From Bacteroides cellulosilyticus DSM 14838 (GTDB lineage Bacteria; Bacteroidota; Bacteroidia; Bacteroidales; Bacteroidaceae), in the NCBI RefSeq assembly GCF_000158035.1, contig NZ_EQ973489.1, positions 383,795-426,003 on the forward strand: DNA of 42,209 nucleotides, given 5' to 3'. The position numbers and the translations under genes are program-made. Below, one piece after another: positions 31,943 to 40,071 of the stretch. Each line of letters begins with the position of its first letter. The stretch's first letter is position 1. Under the pieces are notes generated by a model. The model was not told the origin of the DNA. It saw only the letters and a program-made list of their open reading frames with translations, and made no database searches.

Positions 31943-34900
31943 TTATTTACCAATATTCTTGATATATTCGGTAGGAGTTTGATTGAATACAGATTTAAAA
32001 ACCTTACTAAAGTAAGCCGGATCGGAAAAGCCCACTTCATAGGCAACCTCTGCAATGGTCATGCCTCCGGATTGGAATTTTTCCACAGCCATTTTCATCC
32101 GGATATTTAGGATCAGTTTGTTGGGTGATAAATCGGATATTGCCTTAATTTTCCGGAAGAATTGTGTACGGCTCATACCTAATTTATTATATAGAACTTC
32201 CATGGATAATTCCGGATCCTGTGCATTTTCTGTAATTAATTCTACCAGTTTTTGCATGAATGGGTCCTCTACTGTGATTTCCTCTACAGGAACTTCCGTC
32301 CTCTCTAACTTCTGGCAGAACAAGTCTCTCAGTTTTTCTCTATTTTTGATGAGGCTTTCTATTTTAGCCAGTAGTATTTGCGCATTGAATGGCTTTAATA
32401 TATAGTCATCAGCTAAAGCCTGATATCCATCTTTTACATGCTCTTCCAGGCTTTTTGCTGTTAGCAGGACTACCGGAATATGAGCTAAAGCCATGTCATT
32501 TTTTATAGCCCGGCAGAGCTCCAATCCGTCCATTACGGGCATCATGATATCACTGATAATCAGATCGGGCATCTGCTCTCTGGCTATATGTATGGCGCTT
32601 TTCCCTTCAGGAGCTTCCTGCACATTGTAGGTCTTGGATAGTTTGGAAACGATGTATTGGCGCATGTCCTCGTCATCTTCCACTACCAGAATCCGCAGGC
32701 GATTATCAGAATCTTCGGGTATTTGCTGGTGATATTCCGGATCTACGGACAATACACTGTTCTTTTCTACTTTCAATGTATGGGTAATTGCCTGGTCAGT
32801 ATAGATTACATTGGAATTGGCGTAGTGTTCCTTTCCCAGTTGCAGGCGTATAAAGAACGTCGTTCCTTGTCCGGGCGTACTTTCCAGCCATATCTTGCCG
32901 AAATGCAGTTTAACCACGTATTGCACCAGATTAAGTCCGATGCCACTGCCGAACATTCCACCTTTGTTGCCGTTTCCTATCTGAAAGAAAGGATCGAAAA
33001 CCTTGCTTTGATTCTCAGGAGATATACCTTCCCCGAAGTCTTTCACGGAAAGAACAACGCTGTTTTCCTCCATGTTGGATTCTAACTGGATCTTTCCACC
33101 TCTGGAAGAGTGTTTTATTGCATTCGAGAGCAGATTAAACATTACTTTACTCATCAGGTCTACATCTACCCACAAATTGTTGCCATAATAGTTGTTGGAG
33201 TACGAAATGGTAAGTTCATGCTTGTTCAGCAATTCGGAGAAACTATCAATCTGTTCGGTAATGAATACAGGTACATTCAGGCTGCTTAGTTTCAGTTGCA
33301 TGGCTCCATGTTCTAATTTGCGGAAATCCATCAATTGGTTCACCAGAAGCAGCAGGCGGTTTGCGTTCTTTTGTATCTGTTTCATCGGATATTTTAAACC
33401 CGAAGGAAGCTGTTCATCATTGATGATATCGTCCACCGAACCGGTTATCAATGTGAGCGGTGTCCGGAGTTCGTGAGAGAAATTAGTGAATAATTCAATC
33501 CTCATCTGGTAGTTCTTCTCGATATTCTCTTTTTCTATCTGTTCGATTTGGCGTTTGTACTTGGCTGTTTTCTTTTCATAAAAATAGCGTGCTAATACTG
33601 CCAGAAAGACGATGATGAATAAGATGTAGAGGGTCTTTGCCCACCAGGTGGCCCAGAATGCAGGATGTACTGATATGATAATGGTTGTTTCTACCGTGCT
33701 CCAGATTCCTTCGTTATTGCATGCCTTGATACTGAAAATATATTTACCTGCAGGGAGATTGGAGTATATTACTTCATTATTTTCAATGTAATGCCACTCT
33801 TTATCCAGCCCTTTTAGCTGATAAGCATATTTGTATCCCTTGGGAGAGATAAAGTCGAGCGCAGAGTATTTGATTCGTATGGATGAGTTATCATACGGCA
33901 GATCAACCTTGTTTCCTTCATTGAAGTTATTGATTTCAATATGGCCGGGTGCATTTTTAGAATTTAGTGATTCCACCAGGGATATCTGTACCAAAGGTGC
34001 TGTCTCTCTGTCATGAGACAAACGTGTCGGGTCCAGTTCCGCCAGTCCGTTGTTACCACCTATATAGATGTGTCCGTTACTGGCTTGCAACAGTGACTTG
34101 TGCGAAACTTCATTTAAAGGAAAGCCGTTGCCACGGGTAAAATTAACGATGATCCCATCCGGCTTGATCTGTGACAATCCGTTGATGGCAGATACCCATA
34201 TATCCTTGCTGGTACGATCTTCCAGAATGGCACAGATAGAATTGTGTACTAATCCGTTATCTTTGTTATAATGGTGTATTTCCTGTTTTTCCAGATTACA
34301 TTTATACAATCCGTTGTCATAAGTGCCGATCCAGATGTTTTTGGCATGGTCCTCATAGAGCACACTTATATTCTTGTCATTCAGTTCCTCGAAGGTGGTC
34401 CGTTCACCTTTAAAGTAGTGTTCGGGATTTTCAGGTTGATGCCTGAATATCCATAAACCATTGGTACGAACTCCCACTATCATGTCATCTCCATGTCGCA
34501 GAATATCTTGTGTCAACATATACCGGGTAGTGGCATTATAATTGGTCGATAGATTCCGGTCCAGCTTTTGCGTTTTCTCATCCCAGTAAGACAGGTCATC
34601 TTCTGCTATCCATAAGTGGTTTTCCGCATCTCTTGCCATTGCACGGATTTGTTCTTCACCGCTCATTGAGGCAATCACTTTGGTTATGGAACGGGTTCTC
34701 AGATTGAGCGAATAAACTCCCATATTTAAGAAATAGAGGTAGAGCTCGTCTGGTGAATTTCGGTAAACATAGTATAAGTCCGTATCGTGTTTGGGAGAAT
34801 TACCTCCGGATATATTTACTTCTTCTATATGCTTCGGATTGTTTACATCCATGGCTATAAGCCCCTTGCTATGTCCGATCCATAATTTACCTTGTGATTC

Positions 34901-35983
34901 GGATAATGAACCTACTACTTGGATTCCGGTGGTCTGCTGAGAGGAGGATGTTAAAGAATGATGAGTAAAAGTAAACAGCTTGGGATGATAATAAATGGCT
35001 CCCTGGCTGAAAGTACCTATCCATAATGCTCCTTGATTATCCTTATAGACTGTCATCAGGCGATCCCTTATAGCAAGGTGTTGATCTACTTTGGTATAAA
35101 AGAAAGAGTGCTTAATGTCATAAGCCACCAATCCCCGGTCGGTTGCAAGCAGCAGGGTGGAATCATTATATTCCGTGATGTCATGAATGTAATTGCTTTC
35201 TATCGGAACATCCGGATGAACCGTGTATGAAATTGGCCTGATTTCTTCTTCTTTAGGAAAGTATTGGTAGAAATTCTTTAGCTCTTCTCCGAGCCAGATG
35301 CGTCCTTTACTATCTGTAAATCCTTTCATTAAGGAGAAACGTTTTTCATTTTTGTGTAAAATCTTGTAGCGTTCAGTCCTTACGTTATAAAGTGCCAGCC
35401 CCTGATTCACCACATCCAGCAACAGAGCATACGGGCTCGCGGCAGCCATCATGTGAATATAGGTATCACGCATATCTTTCACATATGAACACGTTCCGTC
35501 GCTTTTGAAAACATATAATCCTTGTTTGGTAGCTACCCAGATATTTTTTTTAGGATCTTCGTGCAGGCCTACAATCACGGACGAGGGAAATTCTTTTCCT
35601 GTATACCGCTCCTGTAAATCGATAAACTTTTCCTGCATGGGGTCGAAGAGAACGATTCCACTGAAGGTACCGATCCAGAAGAGGCCGTCCGATAGTTGCG
35701 TGATACTCACAATATCGTTAGGCTGCTTGACTTCTTTGCTGGGCAGGTGATAATAGTTCTTTATCTCGTAACCGTCCAACCGGTTCAAACCGTTTTTGGT
35801 ACCGATCCAAATATAACCTTTATCGTCCTGGCAGATAGCTTTTACAGTGCTGTTTGATAATCCATCCTTTACAGAGTAGCTATTCAGCGTAATGTTCTGT
35901 GCCGATGCGCTAATATACCCTAATGAGAGTATGAACAAGATAAATAGATGCTTTGCGATATTCTGCATTATCTTCGGAAACAT
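31943..35983 (-). CDS. Hybrid two-component system sensor/regulator (HTCS)
   Basis: About 1346 residues; one-protein sensor and transcription factor of Bacteroides PULs. Order: signal peptide/membrane anchor (MQNIAKHLFILFILSLGYISASA), two-component propeller repeats (about 30-690, for example GYIWIGTKNGLNRLDG, KNIWVATKQGLY), Y_Y_Y domain (about 700-775), transmembrane helix about 780-795, HisKA with FSHELRTPLT (His about 836), HATPase with NLLSNAIKHS and GSGIGLNL, receiver with VVEDDEDMRQY and LIISDIMMPVMDG (Asp about 1144), and AraC-type HTH (about 1245-1340). Start 35983 (or 35968) is preferred over 36079, which would overlap the upstream gene. Presumed to bind an oligosaccharide in the periplasm and activate the PUL. 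Confidence 0.95.
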   Translation of the reverse strand: MFPKIMQNIAKHLFILFILSLGYISASAQNITLNSYSVKDGLSNSTVKAICQDDKGYIWIGTKNGLNRLDGYEIKNYYHLPSKEVKQPNDIVSITQLSDGLFWIGTFSGIVLFDPMQEKFIDLQERYTGKEFPSSVIVGLHEDPKKNIWVATKQGLYVFKSDGTCSYVKDMRDTYIHMMAAASPYALLLDVVNQGLALYNVRTERYKILHKNEKRFSLMKGFTDSKGRIWLGEELKNFYQYFPKEEEIRPISYTVHPDVPIESNYIHDITEYNDSTLLLATDRGLVAYDIKHSFFYTKVDQHLAIRDRLMTVYKDNQGALWIGTFSQGAIYYHPKLFTFTHHSLTSSSQQTTGIQVVGSLSESQGKLWIGHSKGLIAMDVNNPKHIEEVNISGGNSPKHDTDLYYVYRNSPDELYLYFLNMGVYSLNLRTRSITKVIASMSGEEQIRAMARDAENHLWIAEDDLSYWDEKTQKLDRNLSTNYNATTRYMLTQDILRHGDDMIVGVRTNGLWIFRHQPENPEHYFKGERTTFEELNDKNISVLYEDHAKNIWIGTYDNGLYKCNLEKQEIHHYNKDNGLVHNSICAILEDRTSKDIWVSAINGLSQIKPDGIIVNFTRGNGFPLNEVSHKSLLQASNGHIYIGGNNGLAELDPTRLSHDRETAPLVQISLVESLNSKNAPGHIEINNFNEGNKVDLPYDNSSIRIKYSALDFISPKGYKYAYQLKGLDKEWHYIENNEVIYSNLPAGKYIFSIKACNNEGIWSTVETTIIISVHPAFWATWWAKTLYILFIIVFLAVLARYFYEKKTAKYKRQIEQIEKENIEKNYQMRIELFTNFSHELRTPLTLITGSVDDIINDEQLPSGLKYPMKQIQKNANRLLLLVNQLMDFRKLEHGAMQLKLSSLNVPVFITEQIDSFSELLNKHELTISYSNNYYGNNLWVDVDLMSKVMFNLLSNAIKHSSRGGKIQLESNMEENSVVLSVKDFGEGISPENQSKVFDPFFQIGNGNKGGMFGSGIGLNLVQYVVKLHFGKIWLESTPGQGTTFFIRLQLGKEHYANSNVIYTDQAITHTLKVEKNSVLSVDPEYHQQIPEDSDNRLRILVVEDDEDMRQYIVSKLSKTYNVQEAPEGKSAIHIAREQMPDLIISDIMMPVMDGLELCRAIKNDMALAHIPVVLLTAKSLEEHVKDGYQALADDYILKPFNAQILLAKIESLIKNREKLRDLFCQKLERTEVPVEEITVEDPFMQKLVELITENAQDPELSMEVLYNKLGMSRTQFFRKIKAISDLSPNKLILNIRMKMAVEKFQSGGMTIAEVAYEVGFSDPAYFSKVFKSVFNQTPTEYIKNIGK

Positions 35984-36009
35984 AAAATTCAAGTTATAAA
36001 TTGAGCCCC

Positions 36010-36041
36010 TAAAGATAATGCAAAATATGCAATTCATGCAA
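36010..36041 (-). promoter_or_regulatory. Promoter for the HTCS gene
   Basis: On the minus strand TTG (36039-36041), 21-bp spacer, TATCTTTA (36010-36017) approximates the consensus and lies 27 bp upstream of the chosen start. It would express the sensor at a basal level apart from the SusC/D transcript. Confidence 0.5.
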
Positions 36042-36062
36042 GCGTCAACGCTTTTTATATGG

Positions 36063-38435
36063 CTATTTACGGGATACATTCCAACTCCCTTTCATGTTTA
36101 TTTGAACGGTGATTTCTTCCTTGTTGTTTTTTATTTGAACGGTGCTGTATCCATCCTGGGTCCGTGCGGATAAAGACTGTGCGATATCAGCGGCCTTTTC
36201 CTTTATGCTGTAGGGCACGATTACAGTAACAAATGTCAAAGGCTCGAATGGAGTGACACACTGCTTGGAGAAGACTGTGGTGGGTTGTATCGTATATTCT
36301 TGTTTCTGAAATCCGTAACTGCGGTCGGGCTGCTTTTCAAAATAGACCAGTAATTGCCTTTTCTCTATTTCATTACCGGATGCGTCTTTCCACGGTTGAC
36401 CTGCGTTTGGAGTGTCCCTGTATATTTTCTTCCCTCCGTGAGTACTGAACCAGTTTTCACCCCGTTCATCCATTTGATATAACTGCCAGATACTGCCTGC
36501 CGTGTATCCTTCGGTATCTTCACCGGGAATCAGATGATCCTGTAATATCAGGATACCTTCGGCTGTCAATACCATGCGTCGTTGCAGAGTAGAACCATCG
36601 ACACAGTGATTGTCCAGAATCACTTCACCGTATGAGTCTTTACCTTTATTTACAACTTTGGCTGTCCGCACGATATTGGGATTGAACAGCACGCCCACTT
36701 CTTCATGTACATAGTCTTCCACTGGTTTTCTGATCTTGTTGTAGGCTCTAATCTTGAAACTCATGGGAGATTTGATTCTGTCATCAGTCGTGTAATGTTT
36801 CCAATCGCAACCAATGTACCGGTAATCATTCAAACTGAAATCTGCCGCCACTTTCAGATTAATAAAATGAATACTGTTATCTTTCAAAGTAATACGTATC
36901 ATCTTTCCGCCTTTCTCATTGTCTGCAAGCTCTACGCCGTTTCCCCATGCATCCAATGTGTTGCAATCATGCAGAATCTTTTCTCCGGCCTTGCCTCGTA
37001 GCCGAACCTTATCAATGCAGATCACTTCGCCCGGCTGTCCATTCTGAAAGCGGAAAGTGATGCTTTGAAATCCCCTCATTTGCGGATCACTTTCTGATAT
37101 ATGTGTGGATGAGCTGAAGTCAATCCAGTCTGTAAACCAACGGTTGGTCAGCCAGCGATTGGAGCCTTCACCGAATGGGAAACCATTGCTTTCTTCTTTC
37201 ATCAGGATCACGGTGTTGCCATGACGCATATCCGTAGCATGACGTTGCACGCCGTGAAAGTGCGGGCAACAGTCGGTTTCAAAATAATTGATGGTTCCGC
37301 GCAGATTCGGATGTTTGTGAGAACCTTCAGCATAAAGATCACTCATGACAAAAGGAGTACCCGGAACGTGTGAAGCTGTTAGCAATAGCTGGTCCGGTAT
37401 ACCACTTTGTCCTTCCCGGTTAGTGCGTGTTGTCACCATGGCACCCCAATCCGGGGTAGAAGTCTTTGGAATGAATGGCGGTAACAGGGCTATTTCCGCA
37501 ATCGAAGCCCATTCGCAGGCATCCCGTAGAAACCAGCCTCGTTTAGTGTATTTTTCGGGTAAATTGGGAAGTCCTGTTTTATATAATTTGCGGGCAGCTT
37601 TCTGATAGCTTGCATTACCTGTCAGGCGGGCCATCTTTTCAAAGACTACGATCCATTCAAAATAGGCAAAGAAGAAGTCATCTCCATATTCCGGCATGTA
37701 ACCGCTGGGAGCCTGTTGGTGAAGATAGCGTGAAAACCATTGTTCTATTTCGGGAGTCTGTAGCAATTCGGTCCGTCCGCTTTCCTGTGCGATGGTGATA
37801 ATGTCGTTTAAGTGGATGGCTGAATATAAAGTAGCGGTCTCGTCCACATCCTTATTGGCATACCAGAAATTCCACATCGTATCTGTATAGGCTTTCCACA
37901 GGTTTGCATTGGGAGCATCCGGAAAAAGGTTATACATTCTGGTAAAGCCTAAAGCACGTTCCTGTCCCTGATTATGATCGGTAATGAAATGCGGTTCGAA
38001 GTGCAGGTCGGCAAAACGAATCACAATTCTCCGGGCTTCGTTTCCTTTCAGGCGTCCTTCTTTTTTAAGTAATTTGTAGGTGGCTGCCACGTTGCGGGTA
38101 GAGAAGAAATCATCCCGTCCCCGCATCAACTGTTCGTCCTTTTCCCAGGCAGTGACGGCACACCTGAAAATCTCTTCGGACATATCCAGAAATCGTTTCT
38201 GTCCGGTGGCTTCATAGAAAGTACCGGCGGCGGTCATCAGGTGGGTGGTCCAACGGACATTGCGGTTTTGAATTTCCTTTCGGATGCGTTCTTTACTATA
38301 TGGGTGGGTCTGGTTGTCAAAGGCTTCGACGGCTATGGACAACGGATCTTTGTCTATCACGGGATGCAGGTTTCCATACACCGAAACAATTCCCCAAAGG
38401 CAAAGAAAAATGGAGGCAGACAATTTCTGTATCAT
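36063..38435 (-). CDS. Heparinase II/III-like secreted protein, paralogue
   Basis: About 790 residues from the start at 38435 (signal peptide MIQKLSASIFLCLWGIVSVYG); the longer frame to 38504 is rejected because it would run through the intercistronic hairpin at 38473-38499. Helical toroid about 25-330 (HLMTAAGTFYEATGQKRF, GFTRMYNLFPDAPNANLWKAYTDTMW) and beta-sandwich from about 350 (ETDCCPHFHGVQRHATDMRHGNTV). Segments aligned by eye with the lyase-like protein at 23992 suggest shared ancestry but divergent active-site regions. Lies between SusD and the HTCS gene, a usual place for a surface or periplasmic enzyme. Lyase activity is inferred. Confidence 0.65.
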   Translation of the reverse strand: MIQKLSASIFLCLWGIVSVYGNLHPVIDKDPLSIAVEAFDNQTHPYSKERIRKEIQNRNVRWTTHLMTAAGTFYEATGQKRFLDMSEEIFRCAVTAWEKDEQLMRGRDDFFSTRNVAATYKLLKKEGRLKGNEARRIVIRFADLHFEPHFITDHNQGQERALGFTRMYNLFPDAPNANLWKAYTDTMWNFWYANKDVDETATLYSAIHLNDIITIAQESGRTELLQTPEIEQWFSRYLHQQAPSGYMPEYGDDFFFAYFEWIVVFEKMARLTGNASYQKAARKLYKTGLPNLPEKYTKRGWFLRDACEWASIAEIALLPPFIPKTSTPDWGAMVTTRTNREGQSGIPDQLLLTASHVPGTPFVMSDLYAEGSHKHPNLRGTINYFETDCCPHFHGVQRHATDMRHGNTVILMKEESNGFPFGEGSNRWLTNRWFTDWIDFSSSTHISESDPQMRGFQSITFRFQNGQPGEVICIDKVRLRGKAGEKILHDCNTLDAWGNGVELADNEKGGKMIRITLKDNSIHFINLKVAADFSLNDYRYIGCDWKHYTTDDRIKSPMSFKIRAYNKIRKPVEDYVHEEVGVLFNPNIVRTAKVVNKGKDSYGEVILDNHCVDGSTLQRRMVLTAEGILILQDHLIPGEDTEGYTAGSIWQLYQMDERGENWFSTHGGKKIYRDTPNAGQPWKDASGNEIEKRQLLVYFEKQPDRSYGFQKQEYTIQPTTVFSKQCVTPFEPLTFVTVIVPYSIKEKAADIAQSLSARTQDGYSTVQIKNNKEEITVQINMKGSWNVSRK

Positions 38436-38472
38436 ACTGGATTTCTTTTGATAGGGTTTATTATAAGAGAGT

Positions 38473-38499
38473 GGGCAAACCGGATTTTCCGGCTTGCCC
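38473..38499 (-). promoter_or_regulatory. Intercistronic hairpin between SusD and the lyase-like gene
   Basis: GGGCAA/TTGCCC and CCGGA/TCCGG with one mismatch, 37 bp after the SusD stop. No T run follows on the minus strand. Such hairpins after SusC/D genes often lower expression of downstream enzymes relative to SusC/D. Confidence 0.6.
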
Positions 38500-38535
38500 A
38501 ACATACGTATACTCCCTTTGTTCTATGACAGAATC

Positions 38536-40059
38536 TTAATATTCGGGATTTTGCCACATGATTGTTCCGTCACCATAGGCATTGATTTCAGATTGTGGAA
38601 TCGGTGCCAGCAGATTACGTTTTTCCATTGCATACATTGGTGTTTGGGTAGCTGTGTTGAAGCCTTCGTTTTTGAGAGAGAAGTGTTTCTTCATTGCTTC
38701 TTCGGCAAGTCCCCAACGAATCAGGTCGGGCCAACGAAGTCCTTCGTAACAGAACTCGATAAAACGTTCGTGAACGATGTAATCGAATGTAGCTTGCTTG
38801 CTGTTCAGTCTGGTAGCATCGATGGCTTCCAGTCCGGCTCTTTTGCGCACTTCGTTAATGATGGATAAGATTGTAGTGATATTCTCTGCATAGCCCACTT
38901 CATTCAGAGCTTCGGCATACATCAGCTTGACATCCGTGTAACGCAGAATAGAGATATTATTACCCCATTCGTCATAAGAACCGGGTTTCGTCTGCGTTGC
39001 CTTCAGAAACTTACGGGCTGTGTAAGTGTCAGCATGCTGGTAATCTTTATCGTAATAAAGGTTGTTCACCATGGTAGCGGCCCGGCGGATATCGCCTTCT
39101 TCATAAACCCCTTCACCCCAGATGGACTCGGAAACTTGAGCGGTACCGGAAGGACCTTTGAACGTAACATTATGTAGGAACGGAGCATCCTTTTCAAGAT
39201 TGATACTGGAAGCGAGTAGCATACTGTTGAACGTTTGGCTGATACCCAAAGCCTTACCGGTGGAACCGCCCATGTATTGTACTTCCCAGACACGTTCGGA
39301 TGTGTTGTCGAATTTATCATCGAAACAATCTTCATAGTTGTCGGCCATTTTATATAAAGCGGGTTCTTTGGCAATTATCAGCTCCAACCACTCTACTGCC
39401 TTTGCAGGATTATGCATATACAGGTAAGTACGTCCCAGCATACCGGCCATTGCATATTTGGTAATACGTCCCACTTCTGTGCCGCTTCTTTTTTCGGGAA
39501 GCAGGTCATAAGCCAGTTCGAAGTCCTTGATTGCTTGTTGGTAAGTCTCTTCCTGTGAAGAACGTTTCACTTTACGCAATTCGGCCAATGAAAGATCCGT
39601 AGTGATGAGTGGAGAACCTCCCCAGCACCAGGCGAATTGCAGATAGGCCAGTCCGCGCATGGCATAAGCCTCGCCTTTGATATGATTTTTCTGATCTTCA
39701 TCAGAGAAGACTACCCGGTCGATGTTGTCCAATATCTTATTGCTGCGTGATACCAGTACCCAGAGCGATTTCCATGCGGTTTCCCAGGTTTTTTCGGTAG
39801 AAGTATCCGTGAAGCGGGTGATGTTATTGTTCATGTTTTTAATAGCGTCTTCCCTCAATACGATTGCTTCCAGATAGTTACGATTATAGACAGTCTGTAA
39901 TTGTGAGTAAACTCCGGCAATGGAGGCTTCACAATCAGCAGGAGTCTTGTATAAGCTCTGGTCTGTGTAAATAGACGGTTGGTTGACGTCCAGATAGCTG
40001 TCGCAGGAGGATAGCCCCCACAAGCAACATACGGCTACTATTTTAGTTATTATTTTCAT
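38536..40059 (-). CDS. SusD/RagB-like outer-membrane lipoprotein
   Basis: A 507-residue surface lipoprotein (lipobox LSSC, Cys19) that lids the SusC channel and captures glycan. N-terminal SusD signature CDSYLDVNQPSIYTDQSLYKT, TPR-like helices (GRTYLYMHNPAKAVEWLELIIAKE) and the family C-terminal motif (RWPDLIRWGLAEEAMKK... NLLAPIPQSEI). The stop is followed by a hairpin, and the start follows SusC by 12 bp. Confidence 0.95.
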   Translation of the reverse strand: MKIITKIVAVCCLWGLSSCDSYLDVNQPSIYTDQSLYKTPADCEASIAGVYSQLQTVYNRNYLEAIVLREDAIKNMNNNITRFTDTSTEKTWETAWKSLWVLVSRSNKILDNIDRVVFSDEDQKNHIKGEAYAMRGLAYLQFAWCWGGSPLITTDLSLAELRKVKRSSQEETYQQAIKDFELAYDLLPEKRSGTEVGRITKYAMAGMLGRTYLYMHNPAKAVEWLELIIAKEPALYKMADNYEDCFDDKFDNTSERVWEVQYMGGSTGKALGISQTFNSMLLASSINLEKDAPFLHNVTFKGPSGTAQVSESIWGEGVYEEGDIRRAATMVNNLYYDKDYQHADTYTARKFLKATQTKPGSYDEWGNNISILRYTDVKLMYAEALNEVGYAENITTILSIINEVRKRAGLEAIDATRLNSKQATFDYIVHERFIEFCYEGLRWPDLIRWGLAEEAMKKHFSLKNEGFNTATQTPMYAMEKRNLLAPIPQSEINAYGDGTIMWQNPEY

Positions 40060-40071
40060 GATCGTTACTGA

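Noticed and set aside
32055..32405. Plus-strand ORFs inside PUL genes (several of 60-158 codons between 12500 and 41100)
   Set aside because: All lie opposite well-supported minus-strand genes in shadow frames and have no recognisable protein features.
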